Source: Chloroflexota bacterium (lineage in GTDB: Bacteria; Chloroflexota; Dehalococcoidia; UBA2979). From it: a DNA stretch of 5,268 nucleotides. Made by a program: the position numbers and the translations under genes. The notes under the pieces are model-generated. The model saw only the letters and a program-made list of their open reading frames with translations. It had not been told where the DNA came from and ran no database searches. The stretch covers positions 1 through 5,268 of the forward strand of contig VYDC01000077.1 in NCBI GenBank assembly GCA_009843585.1, in the 5' to 3' direction. Positions within the stretch are counted from its first letter, which is position 1; every line of letters begins with the position of its first letter. This document shows, piece after piece, positions 1 through 5,268 of the stretch.

Positions 1-549
1 CACTGAGACTGCTGCCGCCGCGAAACCGCCGCCGGCGACGGAGAGGAATCTCCGTCGTCCGACGAGCTTCACCGCCGGGTCGGGGAACGCGTCGTCCGCC
101 TCCGGGTCGTCCAGGGCGGCGAGGCGGAGCAGTCCGAGCAGCACCGCCACTCCCGCGCCGCCGGCGGCGACCGCGGTGACCCAGGCCTGCGTGCCCGACG
201 TCAGAGGATCATGGATCGCAGCGAGTCCGCCGACGAGGGCGAAGGCCGCCAGGGCGAGCACGCCGGCTGCGCGCGAGCGCATCGAGAGCGCGCCCAGGAG
301 GGCACCGAGCAGGAGCGAGGCGGAGACGATGCCGATGATCAGCGCGGGCTTGTCGTTCGTGCCGAAGATCTCGATGGCGAAGTCGGTGGCCGCGCGGGGC
401 GATCGGTCGATGATGACGTCGCCGATTGCGACGACGAGCGACGCTCCGTCGACACCGCGTGCGACGACGTCTCCGACGGCAAGCGCCGTCGCGGCGGCGA
501 CCGCGCCAGCCACCGCTCCGGGCCACCGCACGCGCAGCCGGCTCATCAT
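1..549 (-). CDS. Membrane N-terminus of a probable sulfite-oxidase-family molybdopterin oxidoreductase (partial, 3' end outside window)
   Basis: Reading the - strand from the ATG at 549 gives 183 codons without a stop, running off the left edge. Visible hydrophobic segments lie at about residues 11-30, 68-88, 94-112 and 122-145. Between the first two is a conserved-looking periplasmic stretch with VVAIGDVIIDRSP (39-51), FAIEIFGTNDKPAL (57-70). A charged linker (147-161) leads to GRRRFLSVAGGGFAAAA (164-180), resembling a twin-arginine-type signal ahead of an exported domain. From memory, this layout matches actinobacterial membrane-anchored sulfite-oxidase-like molybdoenzymes, in which the catalytic Mo-pterin domain follows. 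That domain is outside the window, so the enzyme function is inferred. A second ATG at 546 is an equally possible start, and the Shine-Dalgarno is weak (a G-run about 8 bases upstream). It is divergent from the transporter operon and need not be related to it in function. Confidence 0.68.
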   Translation of the reverse strand, partial: MMSRLRVRWPGAVAGAVAAATALAVGDVVARGVDGASLVVAIGDVIIDRSPRAATDFAIEIFGTNDKPALIIGIVSASLLLGALLGALSMRSRAAGVLALAAFALVGGLAAIHDPLTSGTQAWVTAVAAGGAGVAVLLGLLRLAALDDPEADDAFPDPAVKLVGRRRFLSVAGGGFAAAAVSV

Positions 550-741
550 GGTCGCCCCCGTTGTCCTGCCGCCGGTGGCTCGACGCCCCGGCGGAGACCA
601 CGGTAGACGGTGATCCTTACGGAATGGGGACGTCCCGTCGCCGCGGCGCTCGCTCTCCGCTCCCCTCGGCGCCGGGGCGGGACGCGGGAGGATCGGCTAC
701 CATTCGCGCAGACAGCGTCGGCCTCGGTAGAGGAGATGCGC
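550..741. promoter_or_regulatory. Divergent intergenic region with weak promoter candidates
   Basis: These 192 bases separate the - strand membrane gene from the binding-protein gene, so promoters for both should lie here. The best + strand candidate is TACCAT at 698-703, a TANNNT-type -10 that would give a leader of roughly 30 bases. No recognisable TTGACA-like -35 is seen upstream, which is common for GC-rich actinobacterial promoters. On the - strand, TACCGT (complement of 600-605) is an equally weak -10 candidate. A perfect 10-base palindrome GGGACGTCCC sits at 627-636 and could be an operator, but such palindromes also occur by chance in GC-rich DNA. An open frame in the livK phase extends back to 610. 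It has no hydrophobic signal of its own and no ribosome site, so it is not treated as coding. Confidence 0.3.
731..735 (+). promoter_or_regulatory. Shine-Dalgarno of the binding-protein gene
   Basis: AGGAG at 731-735 lies 6 bases before the ATG at 742 and directly abuts the in-frame ATG at 736. The spacing decides for 742 as the start, since zero spacing would not work for 736. Confidence 0.75.
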
Positions 742-1929
742 ATGCGCCGCCTGAGGGGGACTCTCCTCGCCGGGTCACTGTCCGTCCTCCTCGTGATCGC
801 CGGGGCGGTCGCCTGCGACGGTGATGAGGAGTCCGACGAGACGGGCCCGCTCCGGATCGGCGTGATGGAGTCCGTCACCGGCCCGGGCGAGACATACGGC
901 ACCGTCGCGGTGCAGGCGAAGCAGATGGCGGTCGACGAGATCAACGCCGCTGGCGGGATCAACGGGCGCCCGCTCGAGCTCGTCGTCGAGGACGAGAAGT
1001 GCAACGCGCAGGACGCCATCACCGCCTACCAGAAGCTCACCGACGTGGACGGCGTGAAGATCATCCTCGGGACGTCGTGCAGCGGCGCCATGCTCGGCGC
1101 CGCGCCGCTCGCCGAGGAGGACGGCGTCATCCTCTTCTCGGGCCTCGCGACCAACCCCGACATCGCGAACGCGGGCGACTTCATCTTCCGGACGGCGATC
1201 AGCGACACCCAGGTCGGGGTCGACACCGGCAACGTCATGTGGTCCGACGGGATCCGCCGCCTCGCGACGATCACGGAGCTGACCGACTACGCCGAGGGCG
1301 TGAGGCGGACGACCGTCGCCCAGTTCGAGACGCTGGGCGGGGAGGTCGTCGGGGCCGAGAGCTACGCTTCCGACACGACGGACTTCCGCACCCAGCTGAC
1401 AAAGCTGGTGGAGGCGGACCCCGACGCGCTCCACATCGCGGCGCAGTCCGAGTTCGCGGGCGGGACGATCGTGAAGCAGGTGCGCGAGATCGGCTACGAC
1501 GGGCCTCTCTACGGAGAGGTCGTTGCCGCAGGGACGACGGCGCTCGAGATCGCCGGCGACGCGGCGACCGGGCTGAAGGTGATCACGGCGGACATCGATC
1601 CCGCGAACCAGAGGGGCACCGCCGTGCTCTCCCGGTTCCTCGAGCGCTACGGCTACGTGACGCTCCCGTGGTACGTCGGCTCGGCATACGACGACGTGTA
1701 CATCGCCGCCGAGTGCCTCAGGATGACCAACGACGATCAGGACGCGGCGGGGTTCCGGGACTGCCTCTACGCAATCACGTGGAGCGGCGCGATCGGCGAG
1801 GGTTACAGCTTCGACGAGAACGGCGAGGTGGTCGGTCTCACGAATATCGTCGCGGAGGTGCTCCCACCGGCCGAGCGCACCGCCGAGAACTTCGGCTATC
1901 GGGTGCTGGGCCCGGCCCCGACGAACTGA
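742..1929 (+). CDS. livK: Branched-chain amino-acid-type ABC transporter substrate-binding lipoprotein (LivK/LivJ family)
   Basis: A 395-residue type I periplasmic-binding-fold protein (Peripla_BP_6/HAAT family) that captures ligand for the LivH-LivM channel. Residues 1-24 form a signal peptide (RR then a hydrophobic core). It ends in AVAC with Cys25 as the probable lipid-anchor site, followed by an acidic linker. This lipobox is slightly atypical, with Ala at -3. The mature fold starts at LRIGVMESVTGP (37-48) and includes NAAGGINGRPLEL, an S114-centred GTSCSG, APLAEEDGV, LATNPDI and YASDTTDFRTQL. By remembered alignment to E. coli LivJ, S114, A136/T137, Y183 and E259 match the ligand-backbone contacts, with F238 in place of a Tyr. 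Cys87 and Cys113 match the LivJ disulfide. IAGDAATG and DPANQ are also shared. The actual ligand is not determined. It is the first gene of the operon and is separated from the permeases by a hairpin-containing gap. Confidence 0.95.
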   Translation: MRRLRGTLLAGSLSVLLVIAGAVACDGDEESDETGPLRIGVMESVTGPGETYGTVAVQAKQMAVDEINAAGGINGRPLELVVEDEKCNAQDAITAYQKLTDVDGVKIILGTSCSGAMLGAAPLAEEDGVILFSGLATNPDIANAGDFIFRTAISDTQVGVDTGNVMWSDGIRRLATITELTDYAEGVRRTTVAQFETLGGEVVGAESYASDTTDFRTQLTKLVEADPDALHIAAQSEFAGGTIVKQVREIGYDGPLYGEVVAAGTTALEIAGDAATGLKVITADIDPANQRGTAVLSRFLERYGYVTLPWYVGSAYDDVYIAAECLRMTNDDQDAAGFRDCLYAITWSGAIGEGYSFDENGEVVGLTNIVAEVLPPAERTAENFGYRVLGPAPTN

Positions 1930-1946
1930 GGTCGCCCCACCAGGTA

Positions 1947-1971
1947 CCCCGGCCGGCGTGCTGGCGCGGGG
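1947..1971 (+). other. Intercistronic GC hairpin between binding-protein and permease genes
   Basis: The left arm CCCCGGCC (1947-1954) pairs with GGC (1963-1965) plus CGGGG (1967-1971). G1966 is bulged and the loop is 8 bases (1955-1962). It starts 17 bases after the livK stop and has no following T-run, so it is not a standard intrinsic terminator. A stable stem here could stabilise the upstream binding-protein message or reduce read-through into the permease genes, a common arrangement where the binding protein is needed in excess. This is inference, because GC-rich DNA forms such stems readily. Confidence 0.4.
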
Positions 1972-2041
1972 CCGTGAGGCGGCATCGCGGTGCCGGCGTC
2001 GGAGCGGGCGGCGGGCATCTCGCGCTGCGGGGCGGGTAGGG

Positions 2042-3406
2042 ATGCCACTTCCGGAACAGTTCATCGGTCGCGGCGACCACCAGCGGCGCCTCGGCGTCGC
2101 GCTGGCGGCGCTGGTCATCGCCTACATCTCGTGGAAGGTGCTCCAGTCCCCAGAGCAGGCGCTGCAGTTCACCTACAACGGGCTCTCCGTGGGGGCCGTC
2201 TACGCGCTCCTCGCGATGGGATTCACGGTCGTCTACAGCACGGTTTGGTTCTTCGATCTCTCCTACGGCGCCGCGGCGGCGATGGGGGCCTACGGCGTCT
2301 TCTACCTGCGATCGCAGGAGGCGCTCGGCGGGCAGTACGAGGGCAACAACCCGATCGTGAACGTCGTGCTGGGCGCGGTGGTCGCCGGTGTAGTCGGATG
2401 GGCGCTGCACGCCGCGCTCTCCGGGCGGCTTCGAGCCCGGTTCCGCCGTGGGACGCTGCTCCTGGCTGCGGGGGCGCTCTCCGCCGGCTCGGGCCTCTAC
2501 ACGGTTCTGGTGCTCGCGTTCCCCGCCGAGATCAACCTCCTGCTCAGCCCGGCGGTCTGCGCGGTGACGGCGCTCCTCTCCTCGTGGGCGCTCTGCCGCC
2601 TCTACCGGGTCCTGCGCCCCGGCGCGCGTCTCGCACCGTTCGTCGCGGCGTCGGCGCCCGTCTCGGGCGCCGCGGGGCTCGCCTGTGCGCTGCTGGTCGC
2701 CGGCGCGGACGGCTCCCGCCTCTACCTGAGCTGGGCCGTCTCGTGCGCGGTGGCGGGCGCCGTCGGGCTCGCCCTGTACCGGGGCCTCTACATCTACATG
2801 CGTGAGCGGGCGCACTCGCCCCTCGTGATGCTGGTCGCCTCCCTGGGCGTGCTGCTGGCCGTGACCGCCGCCATCACCCTGGTCTTCGAGAGCGCGCCGC
2901 GCCCGCTGCCCGAGGCCTTCGGCAGCGATCCCCGAACGATCGGCGGAGCGAGCATCAAGGGCTTCAACCTCTTCACCATCGGCGTGGCGGTGGCCGGTCT
3001 CCTGTTCCTGCGCCTCCTCCTTGGCGCCACCACCTTCGGCAAACAGGTGCGAGCCGTCGGTGACGACGAGGAGGTGGCGAAGGTCGTCGGGATCAACACG
3101 ACGGTCGTGATCGCGACGGTCTTCTTCATCGGTGCCGTTCTTGCCGCGCTGGCCGGGCTGCTGAGCGGCCACGACACCGCCGTGCAGCCGCGGATGGGAC
3201 TCCTGCTCCTGGTGAAGGGGTGGATCGCCTCCGTGGTCGGTGGCATCGGGAACCTCTACGGCGCGCTGCTCGGCGGATTCGCCCTCGGCCTGGTCGAGCA
3301 GTTCGGGATCTGGGACCTCGCCGGCGAGTGGCGGGACCTGATCTCCTTCGTGGTCCTGATCCTCTTCCTCTCGTTCTGGCCCACGGGCCTCTTGCCCCGG
3401 CGATAG
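2042..3406 (+). CDS. livH: Expanded LivH-type permease of a branched-chain amino-acid-type ABC transporter
   Basis: This inner-membrane channel subunit has 454 residues, about 150 more than usual LivH proteins. The N-terminal family core is clear: NGLSVGAVYALLAMGFTVVY (46-65), then DLSYG (72-76) where NFAHG is usual, then AMGAYG. The C-terminal core is also clear. TTFGKQVRAVGDDEEVAKVVGIN (ending about residue 352) is the ATPase-coupling loop, followed by LVKGWIASVVGGIGNLYGAL (390-409) and a FWPTGLLPRR end. The extra length lies between, at roughly residues 109-293. There, three TM-basic loop-TM units follow one another where one is normal. The start at 2042 is chosen because the frame upstream (to 1958) is Arg-rich and unlike the family, and hydrophobic sequence begins at about residue 17. 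The ribosome site is poor (G-rich sequence only). The gene is followed after 9 bases by livM. Confidence 0.92.
   Translation: MPLPEQFIGRGDHQRRLGVALAALVIAYISWKVLQSPEQALQFTYNGLSVGAVYALLAMGFTVVYSTVWFFDLSYGAAAAMGAYGVFYLRSQEALGGQYEGNNPIVNVVLGAVVAGVVGWALHAALSGRLRARFRRGTLLLAAGALSAGSGLYTVLVLAFPAEINLLLSPAVCAVTALLSSWALCRLYRVLRPGARLAPFVAASAPVSGAAGLACALLVAGADGSRLYLSWAVSCAVAGAVGLALYRGLYIYMRERAHSPLVMLVASLGVLLAVTAAITLVFESAPRPLPEAFGSDPRTIGGASIKGFNLFTIGVAVAGLLFLRLLLGATTFGKQVRAVGDDEEVAKVVGINTTVVIATVFFIGAVLAALAGLLSGHDTAVQPRMGLLLLVKGWIASVVGGIGNLYGALLGGFALGLVEQFGIWDLAGEWRDLISFVVLILFLSFWPTGLLPRR
2366..2920 (+). repeat. Putative threefold internal protein repeat inside the LivH-type permease
   Basis: Three consecutive units of about 61-62 residues lie at residues 109-170 (2366-2551), 171-231 (2552-2734) and 232-293 (2735-2920). 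Each starts with a hydrophobic helix ending in a G/S-x-A-L motif: VAGVVGWAL, LLSSWAL and VAGAVGLAL. An Arg-rich loop (RLRARFRR, RLYRVLRPGAR, RGLYIYMRER) and a second hydrophobic helix follow. The third unit is the one that best matches the single hairpin of ordinary LivH proteins (SPLVMLVASLGVLL). By hand alignment, units 1 and 2 share about 14 identities over 61 positions with one gap. Units 2 and 3 share about 10. The repeat is diverged at DNA level. Confidence 0.4.
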
Positions 3407-3415
3407 GCGGCCGGT

Positions 3416-4465
3416 GTGAACGCCACTCCCCCTCGCCTGGTCCCGGCGGCCATGCGCGCGCGGATCGGGCTCATCGCCGCGAGCCGCGGCAATGTCGAGC
3501 TCTGGGCGAATCTCGCGGTACTGACGTGGGCGGTGGCGTTCCTGGTGTGGCAGGGCACCGGCTTCGCGGTGACGGTCGGGACCGTCTTCGCCATCTGGGC
3601 GATCCTGGCGGTCAGCCTCAACCTCGTGGTCGGCTTCACGGGTCTGCTCTCCATCGCGCACGTCGGCTTCTTCGGTATCGGCGCGTACTCGATGGCGATA
3701 CTCACCTCCGGCACCTCGTACGACGCGCTCCGGACGGATGCCATCCCGACGTTCGGGTGGCCGTTCTTCGCCGCCCTCCCCGTCAGCGCCTTGGCGGCGG
3801 GTCTCGTCGCGGCCGTCGTCGGGGTCGTGCTGAACCGGTTCCGGGACGACATCTTCGTGCTCGTCACCTTCGGCTTCGCCATCATCAGCTACAGCGTCTT
3901 CCTGAACTGGAACGAGCTGACCCGCGGTGCCTTCGGCATCCACGACATCGCCAGGCCGGCGGCGGGGGGGCTAGTGCTCGACTCGGACGGCGAGTTCCTG
4001 GCGTTCACGTTGCTCTGTCTCGCGCTCACCGTCGCGGTCTCCTGGCTCTTGGTGAGCTCCTCGTTCGGCCGCGTGCTCCTCGCAATCCGGGAGGACGAGG
4101 GCGCGGCCGAGGTCTTCGGCTACCGCGTGGCGCACTACAAGTTCACGGTCTGGATCATCTCCGCGATGCTGGCCGGGATCGCAGGCGGCCTCTTCAGCAG
4201 CTGGACCCGCTTCGTCGATCCGTACTCGTTCGTCCTGCTCGAGTCGATCGTGCTCGTCTCCGTCGTCATCCTCGGCGGGCTGGCCACGATCTGGGGCTCC
4301 CTGCTCGGGGTGATGGCCTTCGTCCTGCTCGAGGAGGGGATGCGCTTCGTCCCCTTCCTGCCGAACGAGTCGATCGGACAGGCGCGGCAGGCCGTTCTGG
4401 GGGTGCTCCTCGTGCTGCTGATGCTGTTCCGGCCGCAGGGCCTGGTGGGGAAGTACCGGCTGTGA
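3416..4465 (+). CDS. livM: LivM-type permease of a branched-chain amino-acid-type ABC transporter
   Basis: This second channel subunit has 349 residues, a normal length for the family without an expansion. Multiple hydrophobic helices are visible. Family hallmarks appear in order. SLNLVVGFTGLLSIAHVGFF (67-86) is followed by GIGAY (to 91). FRDDIFVLVTFGFAIIS leads to ELTRGAFGI. The ATPase-coupling loop FGRVLLAIREDEGAAEVFGY contains AIREDEGAAE at 223-232. SAMLAGIAGGLFSS, then VVILGGLATIWGSLLG, precede the typical FRPQGLVGKYRL end. The start is taken as GTG at 3416, with AGGCGG (3405-3410) 5 bases upstream. An in-frame ATG at 3452 (residue 13) is an alternative that loses only polar N-terminal residues. 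It lies 9 bases after livH, and its stop overlaps the start of livG, so the three genes are very probably cotranscribed. Confidence 0.95.
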   Translation: MNATPPRLVPAAMRARIGLIAASRGNVELWANLAVLTWAVAFLVWQGTGFAVTVGTVFAIWAILAVSLNLVVGFTGLLSIAHVGFFGIGAYSMAILTSGTSYDALRTDAIPTFGWPFFAALPVSALAAGLVAAVVGVVLNRFRDDIFVLVTFGFAIISYSVFLNWNELTRGAFGIHDIARPAAGGLVLDSDGEFLAFTLLCLALTVAVSWLLVSSSFGRVLLAIREDEGAAEVFGYRVAHYKFTVWIISAMLAGIAGGLFSSWTRFVDPYSFVLLESIVLVSVVILGGLATIWGSLLGVMAFVLLEEGMRFVPFLPNESIGQARQAVLGVLLVLLMLFRPQGLVGKYRL

Positions 4466-5214
4466 GCGCCGGAGAGAGCCCGGCGCCCGCCGTCGAGACG
4501 ATCGGGATCTCCAAGCGCTTCGGCGCGGTGACGGCTGTCGACGACCTCAGCCTGTCGATCCCGCGGCGCGGCGTCACCAGCATCGTCGGGCCGAACGGCT
4601 CCGGGAAGTCGACGCTCGTCAATCTCCTGAGCGGCACGCTGAGGCTCGACGGCGGGATCGTCGTGATTGGCGGCCGCGGCCTCACGGTCGTGAAGGCTCA
4701 CGAGAGCCCCTCCCACGGCGTCACCCGCACCTTCCAGGAGGTCCGGCTCTTCGATCAGGTGAGCGTGCTCGACAACATCCTGGTCGTGCTGACCGAGCGG
4801 CGCCTGCTGCGCGCGCTCGTCGAGCGGGGCCGGGGCTCCCGCGTGGATCGGGCGCGCGAGATCCTCGAGCGGGTCGGGATGTGGGAGAAGCGGCGCGCGC
4901 TCGCGATGGATCTCTCCTACGGCCAGAGGAAGCTCCTGGAGATCGGCCGCGCCCTCGCCATGGACGTCGACACCTACCTCCTCGACGAGCCGTTCGCCGG
5001 ACTCTTCCCGGAGATGATCGAGAGGGTCAAGGCGATACTGCGGGAGATGCGTGCCGACGGCCGCACGGTCGTCTTCGTCTCCCACAACATGGAGATCGTC
5101 CGCGAACTCACCGACCACCTGATCGTGCTCGAGAGCGGCCAGCTCCTCGCCGAGGGGGAGGCAGACGACGTGCTGGGCCGCGCCGAGGTGATCGAGGCTT
5201 ACCTGGGGCTCTAG
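4462..5214 (+). CDS. livG: LivG-type ATP-binding protein of a branched-chain amino-acid-type ABC transporter
   Basis: A 250-residue cytoplasmic ABC ATPase that powers the LivH-LivM channel. The catalytic motifs are complete: Walker A GPNGSGKST (43-51), Q-loop Gln92 in TFQEVRLFD, signature LSYGQ (151-155), Walker B YLLDEP with D175 and catalytic E176, and H-loop His208 in VSHNM. The LSYGQ signature and the VIEAYLG ending are typical of LivG/BraF. The D-loop region reads FAGLFPE (178-184), where LivG proteins usually have AAGLNP, so position 182 is Phe instead of Asn. The GTG start at 4462 overlaps the livM stop in GTGA, implying translational coupling. A weak G-rich ribosome site (GGGGAAG, about 4447-4453) lies upstream. 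The same frame is open far upstream, but that part overlaps livM out of phase and is not coding. Confidence 0.95.
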   Translation: MSAGESPAPAVETIGISKRFGAVTAVDDLSLSIPRRGVTSIVGPNGSGKSTLVNLLSGTLRLDGGIVVIGGRGLTVVKAHESPSHGVTRTFQEVRLFDQVSVLDNILVVLTERRLLRALVERGRGSRVDRAREILERVGMWEKRRALAMDLSYGQRKLLEIGRALAMDVDTYLLDEPFAGLFPEMIERVKAILREMRADGRTVVFVSHNMEIVRELTDHLIVLESGQLLAEGEADDVLGRAEVIEAYLGL

Positions 5215-5232
5215 GCGGCGGGAGTCGGGCCG

Positions 5233-5268
5233 ATGGCGATGGATGTCGGGCCCGAGGGGGTCGGAGGG
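5233..5268 (+). CDS. 5' end of the next operon gene, probably the second ATPase (LivF type), partial
   Basis: ATG at 5233 opens a frame of 12 codons (MAMDVGPEGVGG) to the window edge. GGGAG at 5220-5224 is a good ribosome site 8 bases upstream, and livG ends 18 bases before. Liv operons normally carry a second ATPase, LivF, right after LivG, and no LivF is present elsewhere in the window. The identity is therefore inferred from position only, since the 12 residues carry no diagnostic motif. An in-frame ATG at 5239 is an alternative start. No terminator is seen between livG and this start. Confidence 0.5.
   Translation, partial: MAMDVGPEGVGG

Noticed and set aside
176..613. + strand open frames over the left-edge membrane gene
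   Set aside because: Their products are low-complexity Ala/Arg/Pro/Ser or charged sequences. The opposite strand encodes a coherent membrane protein.
610..741. Longer N-terminus for the binding protein, starting at 610
   Set aside because: It would place 44 Arg-rich residues before a clear signal peptide. A Shine-Dalgarno fits the ATG at 742 and none is seen at 610.
1947..1971. Intrinsic transcription terminator after livK
   Set aside because: The stem is strong but no T-run follows, and the downstream genes clearly belong to the same transporter.
1958..2041. Longer livH start at the GTG at 1958
   Set aside because: The added 28 residues are Arg/Ser/Ala-rich and unlike the family, and the region overlaps the intercistronic hairpin. 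The ATG at 2042 is preferred, though its ribosome site is weak.
1838..3943. A 701-codon open frame on the - strand across livH and livM
   Set aside because: It is rich in Asp/Glu/Arg/His/Gln with no fold-like hydrophobic pattern and lies antisense to clear permease genes. Long antisense frames are usual in GC-rich codon-biased DNA.
3220..4461. Upstream extension of the livG frame
   Set aside because: The extension is Arg/Pro/Gly-rich and overlaps livH and livM in another phase. ABC ATPase homology begins just after the GTG at 4462.
1..5268. CRISPR array, insertion sequence, tRNA or riboswitch
   Set aside because: No direct repeat arrays, transposase motifs, terminal inverted repeats, tRNA cloverleaf or known riboswitch core was recognised on either strand by reading.

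Overview
The window is a GC-rich (about 70% by eye) bacterial segment. It carries most of a branched-chain/hydrophobic amino-acid-type ABC importer operon (Liv/HAAT family) on the + strand. The 5' end of an unrelated membrane gene lies divergently on the - strand. The GC-ending codons, GTG starts, the lipoprotein binding protein and a membrane-anchored molybdoenzyme-like neighbour suggest an actinobacterium, possibly a deep-branching environmental lineage. The sequence alone does not fix the taxon.

Layout. Positions 1-549 (- strand) hold an open frame that runs off the left edge: 183 residues with four membrane segments followed by an RRRFL motif. It looks like the membrane N-terminus of an actinobacterial sulfite-oxidase-type (YedY/SorA superfamily) molybdopterin oxidoreductase. 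Positions 550-741 are the divergent intergenic region, with only weak promoter signals. The + strand then reads: substrate-binding lipoprotein (LivK type, 742-1929); a 112-base gap holding a strong GC hairpin (1947-1971); first permease (LivH type, 2042-3406); second permease (LivM type, 3416-4465); ATPase (LivG type, 4462-5214, overlapping livM by GTGA); and the first 12 codons of a further gene from 5233, most likely the second ATPase (LivF).

How the genes work together. The lipoprotein captures an amino-acid-like ligand outside the membrane and delivers it to a LivH-LivM channel. LivG and presumably LivF drive transport by ATP hydrolysis. The binding protein keeps the positions that hold the amino-acid backbone in E. 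coli LivJ, but its side-chain specificity cannot be read from sequence.

The most unusual feature is the LivH-type permease. It is 454 residues long, against about 290-310 for the family. The extra ~125 residues lie in the middle and look like additional, diverged copies of the protein's own TM-basic loop-TM hairpin, giving three such units in tandem. No CRISPR array, mobile element, tRNA or rRNA is visible.
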